A stretch of DNA of 64,000 nucleotides from Capillimicrobium parvum (lineage in GTDB: Bacteria; Actinomycetota; Thermoleophilia; Solirubrobacterales; Solirubrobacteraceae), in NCBI RefSeq assembly GCF_021172045.1, contig NZ_CP087164.1, positions 806,001 through 870,000 on the forward strand, read 5' to 3'. Under the pieces are notes generated by a model. The model made no database searches. It was not told the DNA's origin and saw only the letters and a list, made by a program, of their open reading frames with translations. Positions 24,709 to 33,512 of the stretch are shown here, one piece after another; within the stretch, counting starts at the first letter, position 1; each line of letters opens with the position of its first letter. The translations under genes and the position numbers were made by a program.

Positions 24709-26984
24709 CGAACGTGATCGGCCAGCACGTGCGCCGCAAGGAGGATCCGCGGTTCCTGCGGGGCGAGGGGCGCTACGTCGACAACCTCCCGTTCGAGGGC
24801 GGGCTGTACCTGACGTTCGTGCGCTCGCCGCTCGGCCACGCGCGGATCACCGGCATCGACGCCTCGGAGGCGCGCGCGAAGCCCGGCACCCAGGTCTTCA
24901 CCGCCGAGGACCTCGGGATGGGCGTCAACCCGGTCCTCCCGTTCATCGGCGTGGATCCGGGCATGGGGCGGCCGTTCCTCGCCTCCGAGAAGGTCCGCTT
25001 CGCCGGGGACGTCGTCGCCGTGGTGGTGACCGAGACGAAGGCCGCCGGCGAGGACGCCGGGGAGCTCGTCTACGTCGACTACGACCCGCTGCCGGCGGTG
25101 ACCGACGCGCGCGAAGCGCTGAAGGACGAGACGCTGCTGTTCGAGGACCTCGGCACGAACGTCGCCTCGCGCAAGCCGCCCTCGATGACGGACGAGGAGC
25201 TCTTCGACGGCTGCGAGGTCGTCACGGAGGGGACGCTGGTCAGCCAGCGCCTGGCCGTCGCGCCGCTCGAGCCGCGGGCGACGACCGCCGTGTGGGAGGA
25301 CGGGCGGCTCACCGTGTGGCTGTCGAGCCAGACCCCGCACGCCGACCGCGAGGGCCTGGCGACGGCGCTCGGCCTCGACGCCGAGAACGTGCGCGTGATC
25401 GCGCCCGACGTCGGCGGCGGCTTCGGCGGCAAGGGCCTGGCGGTCGAGGACGTGATCACCGCCACGGTGGCGCGCAAGCTCGGCCGGCCGATCCGCTGGG
25501 TCGAGACGCGCAGCGAGAATCTCGTCGCGATGCACCAGGGCCGCGCCCAGCGCATCGACTTCAAGATCGGCGGCGGCCGCGACGGCCGCGTGCAGGCCCT
25601 GCGCCTCAGCTCGCTCGCCGAGTGCGGCGCCTACCCGGCCATCGGGACGATGCTGCCGAGCTTCACCGCGCTCATGGCCAGCGGCGTCTACAAGATCCCG
25701 AAGATCGACGTCGACATCACCGTGGTCGTGTCGAACACGCCGCAGACCGGGCCGCTGCGCGGCGCGGGGCGCCCCGAAGCGACGCAGGTTCTCGAGCGGG
25801 CGATCGACGCGTTCGCCGCGGACCTCGAGATGGACCCGGCCGAGCTGCGCCGGGTCAACTTCATCCAGCCCGAGGACTTCCCGTACACCACGGCGTCCGG
25901 GGCGACGTACGACATCGGCGACTACGAGGGCGCGCTGGACCTCGCGCTCGAGAAGGCCGGCTACGAGGACCTGCGCGCCGAGCAGCGCCGCCGCCGGGAG
26001 GCGGGGGATCCGATGGCGCTCGGCATCGGACTGAGCACGTACGTGGAGATCACCAACGGGCTCGGCGAGGCGGAGTTCGGGGCGGTCGAGATCACCGGCG
26101 ACGGCGGCGCGATCGTGCGCACCGGCTCGTTCTCCCACGGCCAGGGCCACGAGACGACGTTCGCGATGATCGCGTCCGAGCGGCTCGGCATCCCGATCGA
26201 GAAGATCACCGTGCTCAAGGGCGACACCGACGAGGTCGCCCGCGGCACCGGCACGTACGGCTCGAAGTCGACGCAGATCGGCGGCGCGGCGGCCGACAAG
26301 GCGTCCGGCGAGGTCGTCGACAAGGCGCGCGAGATCGTCGCCGACCTCATCGAGGCCAGCCCGGACGACGTCGTGCTCGACACGGGCGCCGGGCGGTTCG
26401 GCGTGGCCGGCAGCCCCGACGTCGGCATGACGTGGGGCGAGCTCGCGTCGCGGCTCGACGAGGAGCAGCGCCTCGGCGACCTCAAGGTCGAGACCGAGTT
26501 CCAGGCGGCGGCGCCCACCTTCCCGTTCGGCGCGCACCTCGCGGTCGTCGAGGTCGACACGGAGACGGGCGCGGTCCGGATGCTGCGCCACATCGCGGTC
26601 GACGACGCCGGCACGATCATCAACCCGATCGTCGCCGACGGGCAGGTGCACGGCGGAGTGTTCACGGGCATCGCGCAGGCGCTGTACGAGGAGGTCGCCT
26701 ACGACGCCGACGGCAACCCGGTCACGGAGACGTTCGTCTCGTACGCGTTCCCGTCGGCGGCGGAGCTGCCGTCGATCGAGCGCGTGGAGATGGTGACGCC
26801 CACGCCGATGAACGCGCTCGGCGTCAAGGGCATCGGCGAGTCCGGGACGATCGGCGCGACGCCCGCCGTGCACAACGCGGTCATCGATGCGCTCGCCCCG
26901 TTCGGGGTGCGGACGGTCGACATGCCGGCCAACGGCGAGCGGGTCTGGCGCGCGATCCAGGAGGCCGCCGCGACGCCGGTGTAG
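24705..26984 (+). CDS. Molybdenum-hydroxylase large subunit (CoxL/xanthine dehydrogenase family)
   Basis: A 759-residue molybdopterin-binding subunit: IGQHVRRKEDPRFLRGEGRYVDN at the N-terminus, FAGDVVAVVV, GGGFGGKG at the first cofactor-binding loop, GQGHETTFAMIASE, and the C-terminal GIGESGTIGATPAVHNAVIDAL with the catalytic glutamate. The active-site loop reads TGPLRGAGRPEA; form II enzymes have AYRGAGRPEA and form I CO dehydrogenases AYRCSFR, so this is not a CO dehydrogenase and is an aldehyde- or heterocycle-type oxidase. The usual FAD (CoxM) and 2Fe-2S (CoxS) subunit genes are not next to it on either side. Translation follows a 12-codon leader. Confidence 0.9.
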   Translation: MTNVIGQHVRRKEDPRFLRGEGRYVDNLPFEGGLYLTFVRSPLGHARITGIDASEARAKPGTQVFTAEDLGMGVNPVLPFIGVDPGMGRPFLASEKVRFAGDVVAVVVTETKAAGEDAGELVYVDYDPLPAVTDAREALKDETLLFEDLGTNVASRKPPSMTDEELFDGCEVVTEGTLVSQRLAVAPLEPRATTAVWEDGRLTVWLSSQTPHADREGLATALGLDAENVRVIAPDVGGGFGGKGLAVEDVITATVARKLGRPIRWVETRSENLVAMHQGRAQRIDFKIGGGRDGRVQALRLSSLAECGAYPAIGTMLPSFTALMASGVYKIPKIDVDITVVVSNTPQTGPLRGAGRPEATQVLERAIDAFAADLEMDPAELRRVNFIQPEDFPYTTASGATYDIGDYEGALDLALEKAGYEDLRAEQRRRREAGDPMALGIGLSTYVEITNGLGEAEFGAVEITGDGGAIVRTGSFSHGQGHETTFAMIASERLGIPIEKITVLKGDTDEVARGTGTYGSKSTQIGGAAADKASGEVVDKAREIVADLIEASPDDVVLDTGAGRFGVAGSPDVGMTWGELASRLDEEQRLGDLKVETEFQAAAPTFPFGAHLAVVEVDTETGAVRMLRHIAVDDAGTIINPIVADGQVHGGVFTGIAQALYEEVAYDADGNPVTETFVSYAFPSAAELPSIERVEMVTPTPMNALGVKGIGESGTIGATPAVHNAVIDALAPFGVRTVDMPANGERVWRAIQEAAATPV

Positions 26985-27037
26985 CACGCCCGAAGCAAAC
27001 GGCCCACGCGCGCGGCGAACTCGCCTACGCTGCGCGC

Positions 27038-29284
27038 ATGGGCATCCGGCGCGGGCGGCAGGTCGTCACCGGAGTGCTGGGCGGGGGCGCGGCCGCGCTC
27101 GCAACCGTCGCGGTCGCGGCAGCCGCGGCGGCCCCCGCCGTCGCGAAGGTCCGCACGGGCTTCGCCGTGCCGGACGCGGGGCGGATCAGCGCCACCGTGT
27201 TCCGGATGGACGTCGACCTCGGGCCGAAGGAGAAGGCGCCCCTCACCGCGGGCGCCGAGCCGATCCGGCGCCGCCGGCTCGCGAAGGACGTCGTCCTGGT
27301 CGGGACGATCCGACGCGTGCGGCGGCCCGCCGGGAACACGGCGTCCTACGTCGGCGTGGTGGCGCTCGCCCACGCCCGGTCGGGCGGCGACCAGCCCGCG
27401 GCGGCCGAGGGGGAGCGGATCTGCTGGCGTCGGCGCCCGGCGGGCGCCGACCCGACCGGCGACGCGCAGGCGATGCTCTTCACCGGCCTTCCGGCGCGCG
27501 TGGCCAGCGTCGTCGAGCAGCGCGGGTCGCTCACGCAGCAGGCCGCGCTGCTGAGCACGACGACCGCCGGCGGCCACTGTCGCGAGCCGGACCTGACGGC
27601 GAGGCTCCAGCGCGGGCTGTCCGAGCTGCTGGGCGACGACCGGCGCAGCGGGCCGAACTTCAGCTGGTCGGCGACGAGGACGGGGCCGGAGACGTTCGGC
27701 GACGCGGTCGTCGACGCCGTGGGCGGCGCGGTGCTCTCCGGGCAGCTGAGCCGCGGTGCGCTGCGCACGATCGAGCGCGAGCTCGGCCGCCGCTTCGGCG
27801 TGCGGTTCGGCGCGGGCAGCCTCGACGGCGACCGCGCGCCGGGCGACGAGCCGTCGACCGGGCCCGGCGAGGACACGGGCCAGGACACCGGCGGCGGCGA
27901 CGCCTCGAGCTCGGCGCCCGGTGCCCCCGGCGTGGAGACCGGCGACGCGCAGGTGCGCTCCGACGCCGCCGCCGCGGACGTCAGCGCCTACGTCAACCCC
28001 CACCGCCGCGCGACCGACGCGTTCTTCGAGTACGGCCCGACGGCCGCGTACGGATCCACGGCTCCGCTCACGTCGCCGGCGGCCGGTCTCGACGCGGAGT
28101 CCGACTTCGAGCAGCGCGTCCGCTCGATGCTGACGGGGCTCAGCGCGGACACGACCTACCACTTCCGCATCGCGGCGCGCAACGAGCTCGGCACGGCGAC
28201 CGGCGACGACGCGACGTTCCGCACGCCGCGGCCGCCGGACGCGGTGACCGGCGAGGCGGCGACCGACGATCCGACCGCGGCGCTGCTGAAGGGGACCGTC
28301 GACCCGCACGGCGGCGAGGCGGTCGCCGTGTTCGACTACGGGACGACCACGGCCTACGGATCGGTGGCGGGCGCCGCCGGTCCGTACGCGCCCGACGACG
28401 CGGGCTCGACGATCGGCAGCGGCGAGGGCGCGGTCGACGTCTCGGCGTCACTCGCCGGCCTCGCGCCGGACACGACCTATCACTACCGCCTGCGCGCGCT
28501 CACGCCTTGGGGCACGGCGGTCGCGGCGGACCGCACGTTCACGACGTCCAGCACCGTGACCTACCGCTATGCGCTGTCGGTCAGCGTCGGCGACGGCCGC
28601 CACGTGCTCGACGTCCGCCCGGACCCGGCCTGCAGCGGCGGCCCGCCGGCGTGCCAGGAGCTGACGTACAACGGCTCGGCGAGCTCGTCGTTCACCGGCT
28701 CGTGGGACGTCGACGTGTTCGTCGACCGCGTGAACGGCGTGGCGCAGCTCACGTTCCCGCGGAGCGGCCTGCCGTTCTACGCGTTCAGCGCGTCGGGGTC
28801 GGTCGACCCGATCGACGGCACCGACCGCGGCGGCGCCTTCTCATGCCCCGGCGTGCTGGTCGACCAGTTCAGCGACGGCATGCCGAACGGGTTCGTCCCG
28901 TACGGCGCGGGCGCGGACGCCGGCACGCCGGCGCCGGGCGGCCCGCCACAGCCGTACACGACGACCGGCCGCCTGGACGTCCTCATCGGGGCGGGCTCCG
29001 CGACCCCGCCGGGCACCGGGTATGCGTGCGGGTCCGGCCGCCCGGCGCAGCTGCACGTCGGCCCGGGCGTCTTCGCCGGCGTCTTCAGCGCCGACTGCAC
29101 GGCGGATGCGGTCCACGCGATCGAGCTCCCGGCCGACCGTCTCGGCGACGACGTCATCGACCTGACGCAGCCGTTCGCCTACCACGGCTGCTCCGGCGTC
29201 GGGATGCCCGGGGTCGCGGCCGGCAGCCTGGACGACGACGTCACCACCGGCACCTACCAGGTCACGCTGACCCGGACGGATTGA
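27038..29284 (+). CDS. Large secreted protein with fibronectin-like repeats
   Basis: A 748-residue protein with a signal peptide (RRGRQVV, then an Ala-rich core ending near residue 36, AVA-KVRTG). Residues about 40-260 form an unrecognised domain. A Gly/Asp/Ser-rich linker leads into two related fibronectin III-like repeats, each ending in L-P-D-TTYHFRIAARNELGTATG or LAPDTTYHYRLRALTPWGTAV. The last 250 residues form another unrecognised beta-rich domain with paired cysteines. A cell-surface or extracellular role is likely; there is no LPXTG or clear anchor. The ATG at 27038 has no strong ribosome site. Such architecture is common in Solirubrobacterales. Confidence 0.8.
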   Translation: MGIRRGRQVVTGVLGGGAAALATVAVAAAAAAPAVAKVRTGFAVPDAGRISATVFRMDVDLGPKEKAPLTAGAEPIRRRRLAKDVVLVGTIRRVRRPAGNTASYVGVVALAHARSGGDQPAAAEGERICWRRRPAGADPTGDAQAMLFTGLPARVASVVEQRGSLTQQAALLSTTTAGGHCREPDLTARLQRGLSELLGDDRRSGPNFSWSATRTGPETFGDAVVDAVGGAVLSGQLSRGALRTIERELGRRFGVRFGAGSLDGDRAPGDEPSTGPGEDTGQDTGGGDASSSAPGAPGVETGDAQVRSDAAAADVSAYVNPHRRATDAFFEYGPTAAYGSTAPLTSPAAGLDAESDFEQRVRSMLTGLSADTTYHFRIAARNELGTATGDDATFRTPRPPDAVTGEAATDDPTAALLKGTVDPHGGEAVAVFDYGTTTAYGSVAGAAGPYAPDDAGSTIGSGEGAVDVSASLAGLAPDTTYHYRLRALTPWGTAVAADRTFTTSSTVTYRYALSVSVGDGRHVLDVRPDPACSGGPPACQELTYNGSASSSFTGSWDVDVFVDRVNGVAQLTFPRSGLPFYAFSASGSVDPIDGTDRGGAFSCPGVLVDQFSDGMPNGFVPYGAGADAGTPAPGGPPQPYTTTGRLDVLIGAGSATPPGTGYACGSGRPAQLHVGPGVFAGVFSADCTADAVHAIELPADRLGDDVIDLTQPFAYHGCSGVGMPGVAAGSLDDDVTTGTYQVTLTRTD

Positions 29285-29336
29285 CCGCGCCCCCAGCGTG
29301 GGAAGATCCCGCAGAACACCGACCCGGGAGTGATCG

Positions 29337-29726
29337 ATGGGCTTCGACCAGTACCACGAGCCGCCGGAGGATCTGCCGGCGGCCACGCGCACGTTCGCCC
29401 GCATGTGCGCGTCGCTGACCGAGGAGGCCGAGGCGATCGGCTGGTACGCGCAGCGGCTCGCGGTCGAGCCTGACCCGGCCGCGCGCGCGATCATGGAGGA
29501 CGCCCAGGGCGAGGAGTTCAAGCACTTCGCGATGGATCTCGAGTACCTCCTGCGCCAGACGCCCCGGTGGCGCCAGATCGCCGAGGGCGTGCTCTTCCAG
29601 CCCGGCGACATCGTCGCGCACGGCGAGGATGCCGAGGCCGGGTCCGCACCCGACGACGGTGGCGGCGGCGAGGGACCCGGCGACGGCTCGCTCGGGATCG
29701 GCAGCCTGCGAGGGGAGGGGTTGTGA
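29337..29726 (+). CDS. Encapsulated ferritin-like protein (EncFtn) with encapsulin-targeting tail
   Basis: A 129-residue protein of the encapsulated ferritin family, which oxidises Fe(II) and delivers mineral inside an encapsulin shell. It opens MGFDQYHEPPEDLPAATRTF. Ferroxidase residues corresponding to the Rhodospirillum rubrum enzyme are kept: E29, E30, E32, W36, Y37, E60 and H63. After the two-helix core (about residues 12-95) comes an acidic glycine-rich linker and a C-terminal GSLGIGSLRGE, the short peptide that docks cargo to the shell. Its stop overlaps the encapsulin start (GTGA), so cargo and shell are translated in step. The start follows GGGAG. Confidence 0.95.
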   Translation: MGFDQYHEPPEDLPAATRTFARMCASLTEEAEAIGWYAQRLAVEPDPAARAIMEDAQGEEFKHFAMDLEYLLRQTPRWRQIAEGVLFQPGDIVAHGEDAEAGSAPDDGGGGEGPGDGSLGIGSLRGEGL

Positions 29727-30529
29727 GCCATCTGCTGCGCGAGCACGCGCCGATCACGTCAGCCGGGTGGGACGAGATCGACTCAGAGGCCCGCGAACGC
29801 CTCGCGCCGAACCTCGCGGCGCGCAAGCTCGTCGACTTCACCGGCCCGCTCGGCTGGGAGCACTCGGCGACGAACCTGGGACGGATCGTGCCGGTCGCCG
29901 GCGAGCCGATCGCGGGCGTCGAGGCGGTCCAGCGGCGCGTCCTGCCGCTCGTCGAGCTGCGCGCGCCGTTCACCGTGTCGCGGGCGGAGCTGCGCGACCG
30001 CGACCGGGGCGCGGTGGACATCGACCTCGACGCGCTCGACGCCGCGGTGCAGCACCTGGCGATCGCGGAGAACGTGGCGGTGTTCCACGGCCTCGCGAGC
30101 GCGGGGATCCAGGGTGTCGCGGAGGCGACGACGCACCCGGACGTCCCGCTCGGCGACGACGACTGGGACCGGTACCCGACCCACGTCGCGCGCGCCGTCG
30201 AGATGCTGCTGTCCGTCGGGATCACCGGGCCGTACGGCCTCGCTCTGAGTCCGGACTGCTACACGGGCGTCGTCGAGACCACCGAGCGTGGCGGCTACCC
30301 GCTGCTCGACCACCTGCGCAAGATCCTCGGCGGCCCGCTCGTGTGGGCTCCCGGCGTCCGCGGGGCGGTGGTGGTGAGCCTGCGCGGCGGGGACTTCCTG
30401 TTCGAGTCCGGGCAGGACCTGTCGGTCGGCTACGACTCGCACGACGCCGACGTCGTGAACCTCTACCTGGAAGAGAGCTTCAGCTTCCGGGTGGCGACGC
30501 CGGAGGCCGCGGTCGCGCTGACGATGTGA
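29723..30529 (+). CDS. Encapsulin shell protein
   Basis: A 268-residue family 1 encapsulin, the HK97-like shell protein once called linocin M18. It has the N-terminal helix LLREHAPITSAGWDEIDSEA that binds cargo tails, FTGPLGWEH, the central ELRDRDRG segment, DDDWDRYPTHVARAVEMLL, GPYGLALSPDCYTGVVETTERGGYPLLDHL and a C-terminal SVGYDSHDADVVNLYLEESFSFRVATPEA. The shell stores iron mineral produced by the EncFtn cargo encoded just upstream. The GTG at 29723 is preceded by AGGGGAGGGG. A hairpin 10 bases after the stop likely ends the transcript. Confidence 0.95.
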   Translation: MSHLLREHAPITSAGWDEIDSEARERLAPNLAARKLVDFTGPLGWEHSATNLGRIVPVAGEPIAGVEAVQRRVLPLVELRAPFTVSRAELRDRDRGAVDIDLDALDAAVQHLAIAENVAVFHGLASAGIQGVAEATTHPDVPLGDDDWDRYPTHVARAVEMLLSVGITGPYGLALSPDCYTGVVETTERGGYPLLDHLRKILGGPLVWAPGVRGAVVVSLRGGDFLFESGQDLSVGYDSHDADVVNLYLEESFSFRVATPEAAVALTM

Positions 30530-30538
30530 GCGGAGCCC

Positions 30539-30566
30539 GCTCCGTGGCGGTCCGCCGCCGCGGAGC
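30539..30566. terminator. Hairpin terminator of the encapsulin operon
   Basis: GCTCCGTGGCGG (30539-30550) and CCGCCGCGGAGC (30555-30566) pair over 11 of 12 positions around a TCCG loop. It starts ten bases after the encapsulin stop. There is no T-run, as expected at this G+C. Confidence 0.6.
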
Positions 30567-30619
30567 GATCTGCTCGCCAGCGGCCACCGGCGGAAGGCTT
30601 CCCCACGGATGATCGAGCG

Positions 30620-31477
30620 ATGGCGTCGACGGGCCTGACCGTCGATCGGCTCGACGTCGCCGACGGCGTCGCGGTGCTGCAGCTGCGCGACTGGGGCGAG
30701 GACGAGCCGGTCCGCGAGCCCCACCGCCACGACTACCACGAGCTCATCTGGGTGGCGGCGGGCTCGGGCTGCCACCGCATCGATGGCGAGCGCGTGCCGG
30801 CCCGTCCCGGCACGGTGATGCTGATCGGCCGCGGCCAGGTGCACGTCTTCGAGGAGGCCCGCGGGCTCGACGCGACCGTCATCCGGTTCCGCGACGAGGT
30901 GGTGCTCGAGGGCGCCCCGGGCTGGATGCTCGCCGGGCGCGGCGGTCGCGTCGTCCCGGTCACGGACGCGGACGGCGCGCGGCTGCGCACGCTCGCCGGG
31001 ATGCTGCGCGCGGAGCTCGAGCGGCCCGCCGACGCCCGCAGCGCGGAGATCGCGCGTCACCTCGTGTCCGTGGCGCTGCTGTGGTTCGAGCGCTGGTACG
31101 ACGCGACGCGCACCGAGGCGCGCGACGCCGACGACGCGGAGGTCCAGCTGCACCGCCGCTTCGCCCGGCTGCTCGAGACGGACTTCGCCGCCCACCACGA
31201 CGCGCGCCACTACGCCGACGCGCTCGGCGTGCCGGCCTCCACCCTCTCGCGCGCGCTCACCGATGTCACGGGCCACGGGACGAAGGAGCTCATCCTCGAC
31301 CGCGTGATGCTCGAGGCGGCGCGCCTGCTGCGCTACACCGAGCGCACCGTCGGCGAGGTCGCCCACCGCGTCGGCTACGGCGACCAGCTCTACTTCTCGC
31401 GGGCCTTCAAGCGCCGCTTCGGCGAGTCTCCGCTGGCCTACCGCGCCCTCACGCGCGGAAAGTCCATGCATCGGTGA
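30620..31477 (+). CDS. AraC family regulator with cupin N-terminal domain
   Basis: A 285-residue regulator. The N-terminal cupin has PHRHDYHELIWVAAGSGCHRI, with histidines that may hold a metal, and RPGTVMLIGRGQVHVF. The C-terminal AraC double helix-turn-helix includes ARHYADALGVPASTLSRALT and TVGEVAHRVGYGDQLYFSRAFKRRFG. It follows the encapsulin genes and precedes a VOC protein gene; either may be its target. The ligand is unknown. Confidence 0.88.
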   Translation: MASTGLTVDRLDVADGVAVLQLRDWGEDEPVREPHRHDYHELIWVAAGSGCHRIDGERVPARPGTVMLIGRGQVHVFEEARGLDATVIRFRDEVVLEGAPGWMLAGRGGRVVPVTDADGARLRTLAGMLRAELERPADARSAEIARHLVSVALLWFERWYDATRTEARDADDAEVQLHRRFARLLETDFAAHHDARHYADALGVPASTLSRALTDVTGHGTKELILDRVMLEAARLLRYTERTVGEVAHRVGYGDQLYFSRAFKRRFGESPLAYRALTRGKSMHR

Positions 31478-31522
31478 GGTCGTGCCATTCCCTGGCGAGC
31501 CCGCGCGGCGGATCATGTGGTC

Positions 31523-32332
31523 ATGAACCTCGGACCCGCTTCACTGACCATCACGAACCTCGACCGCTCCGTCGCCTTCTACCAGGACGTCATCGGCCTG
31601 CAGGTTCACCGCGGCACCGACGCCGGCGCCGTGCTCGGCGCGGGCGCCGCCGACCTGCTCGAGCTCGTCGAGGAGCCGGCCGCCCGCCCCGCGGGCCGTC
31701 ATGCCGGGCTCTACCACCTCGCCCTGCTGCACGACTCGCGCGAGGAGCTCGCCCGCGCCGTGCAGCGCCTCGTCGTCACCCGCACGCCGATCGACGGCGC
31801 CTCCGACCACGGCGTGAGCGAGGCCATCTACCTGCCCGACCCCGATGGCAACGGCCTCGAGCTCTACGCCGACCGCCCCCGCGACCAGTGGCCGCCGCCC
31901 GGTCCCGGCGAGCGGGTCGGCATGTACACGCAGCCGCTCGACCTCCAGGCGCTCTATGGGCTGGTCGCCGAGGACGAGCCCGTGCGCCACGCGAGCCCCG
32001 GCTTCCGCGTCGGCCACGTCCACCTCCACGTCTCCGACCTCGAGGCGGCCGTCGCCCACTATCAGGACACGCTCGGACTGGAGCTCATGGTCCGCATGCC
32101 GAGCGCGGCCTTCCTGTCGTGGGACGGCTACCACCACCACCTCGGCCTGAACACCTGGCGCGGGGTCGGCATCCCGCCCGTCCCGGCCGATGCCGTCGGG
32201 CTGCGCCACTTCACGGTCGTCGACCGCGACGGCGAGCCGCGCGAGCTCGCCGACCCGTCCGGCAACCGGGCGCTGGTTCAGGCCTCGTCGCCGGCCAGCC
32301 AGGCCATGAGCAGCTTCTCCACCGCCGGGTGA
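31523..32332 (+). CDS. VOC superfamily protein (two-domain glyoxalase/dioxygenase-like)
   Basis: A protein of about 270 residues with two vicinal-oxygen-chelate modules: LGPASLTITNLDRSVAFYQDVIGLQVHRG (first) and VGHVHLHVSDLEAAVAHYQDTLGLELMVRM (second), with HHHLGLNTWRG and a second-module His that would bind metal. It resembles the CatE-like catechol 2,3-dioxygenase group of unknown substrate. GTG 31517 would add two residues and has slightly better site spacing. The last 55 bp overlap the convergent hydrolase gene. Confidence 0.85.
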   Translation: MNLGPASLTITNLDRSVAFYQDVIGLQVHRGTDAGAVLGAGAADLLELVEEPAARPAGRHAGLYHLALLHDSREELARAVQRLVVTRTPIDGASDHGVSEAIYLPDPDGNGLELYADRPRDQWPPPGPGERVGMYTQPLDLQALYGLVAEDEPVRHASPGFRVGHVHLHVSDLEAAVAHYQDTLGLELMVRMPSAAFLSWDGYHHHLGLNTWRGVGIPPVPADAVGLRHFTVVDRDGEPRELADPSGNRALVQASSPASQAMSSFSTAG

Positions 32333-33423
32333 TTGAGCAGCGCGAGGTGATCCGCCCCGCCGAGGTGGCGCACGTCGTCGTCGCCGAACCCGGTCCGCCG
32401 GCCGCCGCGCCCGCGGCCGTGCGCGGACGGGACGAGCACGAGCGTGTCGCCGAGCACCCGCGCGAGGGCGTGGCGATCGCCGCGCGTCAGCGTGGCGGCG
32501 ACGGCGTAGTGGCGCGCGCCGTCGTGCAGCGGCGCGTCGAAGCCGGCGCGCAGGTCCTTGATGCCCGAGCTGCGCAGGCCGAGCACGGTCGCGAACGGCG
32601 TTGATTCGGGCGCGAGCCGCAGCAGGCGGTCCGCCACGTCGACCGCCTGCTCCAGCGGCGCGCCGTGGTGTGGGGTGCCGAGCGTCACCGTCGTGCGCAG
32701 CGCCCTCATCCAGCGGTCTGGGCGCGCGGCGCCGGCGTGGCAGGCCGCGCGGCCAACGAGGCCGCCCATCGAGTGCCCGACGAGGTCGACGCGGCCCACC
32801 GTCACCGGCCACGCCGCAGCGAGGCGCTCGAGGAGGCGGGCGAGGCGGCGGCCGTTCTCGGCGATCGGCAGGCCGGTGTTGTAGCGGACGGACACCGGCG
32901 TGACGCCGAGGTCGTCGTGCAGGCGCGTGGCGTACGTGCCGCCGCGGCGCGCCGCACGCAGCTTCCACGCGTTCTCGTCCTCGCAGAGCCCGTGGACGAA
33001 CACGACGATGCGCCCGGTCGCGTCCGGGAACGCCGCGCCCAGGCCGGCCGGTGTGAGCTCGACGTCCTCGCCGTCGTGGCGGATCGCCATCGGCACGGCG
33101 AGGGGACTGCACTCCTCCTCGAGCTGGTCGCCCAGGAAGCCGTTGAGCACGGACTGGGCGAGCGCGCCGCGCGGCGTGCCGGACACGCGCCGATCGGCGG
33201 CGGTGGCGGCCACGGCGCGGCCGGCCAGATGGGCGCCGCCGCGGACGCCCGAGTACACGGCGCCGGCGACGGCGTCGTGGATGGCGCGGGCCGGACGAGC
33301 GCCCGGCGAGCGGAACGACCGGTCGGCGATCGCCTGGTGCACCTCCTCGACGCGCCGCGCGGCACCGGCCAGTCCGCGGCCGGCGAGCGTGGCCAGCGCG
33401 GCGGTCTCGGAGTCCACGGGCAT
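32278..33423 (-). CDS. Alpha/beta hydrolase, lipase/esterase-like
   Basis: A 381-residue alpha/beta hydrolase. The nucleophile elbow is GHSMGG; VVFVHGLCEDENAWK forms the oxyanion side, and GADHLALLNHP carries the catalytic histidine. About 130 N-terminal residues, rich in Ala/Arg and helical, precede the catalytic core and are specific to this actinobacterial group. It resembles PGAP1-like and triacylglycerol lipases. No signal peptide is seen. ATG 33423 follows AGGGATC. Confidence 0.85.
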   Translation of the reverse strand: MPVDSETAALATLAGRGLAGAARRVEEVHQAIADRSFRSPGARPARAIHDAVAGAVYSGVRGGAHLAGRAVAATAADRRVSGTPRGALAQSVLNGFLGDQLEEECSPLAVPMAIRHDGEDVELTPAGLGAAFPDATGRIVVFVHGLCEDENAWKLRAARRGGTYATRLHDDLGVTPVSVRYNTGLPIAENGRRLARLLERLAAAWPVTVGRVDLVGHSMGGLVGRAACHAGAARPDRWMRALRTTVTLGTPHHGAPLEQAVDVADRLLRLAPESTPFATVLGLRSSGIKDLRAGFDAPLHDGARHYAVAATLTRGDRHALARVLGDTLVLVPSAHGRGRGGRRTGFGDDDVRHLGGADHLALLNHPAVEKLLMAWLAGDEA

Positions 33424-33512
33424 GGTGCGATCCCTACACGAATCGGCGCAAGTTCGCCCGCGCGGGTGCGTTGCAGGAGCTGTTCCATCACCGGACGCAG
33501 GAGGAGAACCAC

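Noticed and set aside
24705-26984. Carbon monoxide dehydrogenase
   Set aside because: The active-site loop lacks the AYRCSFR cysteine motif of form I CoxL.
23475-26987. A 1170-codon minus-strand open frame spanning the molybdo-hydroxylase gene
   Set aside because: Only the last 380 codons are the phosphotransferase; the rest is antisense shadow.
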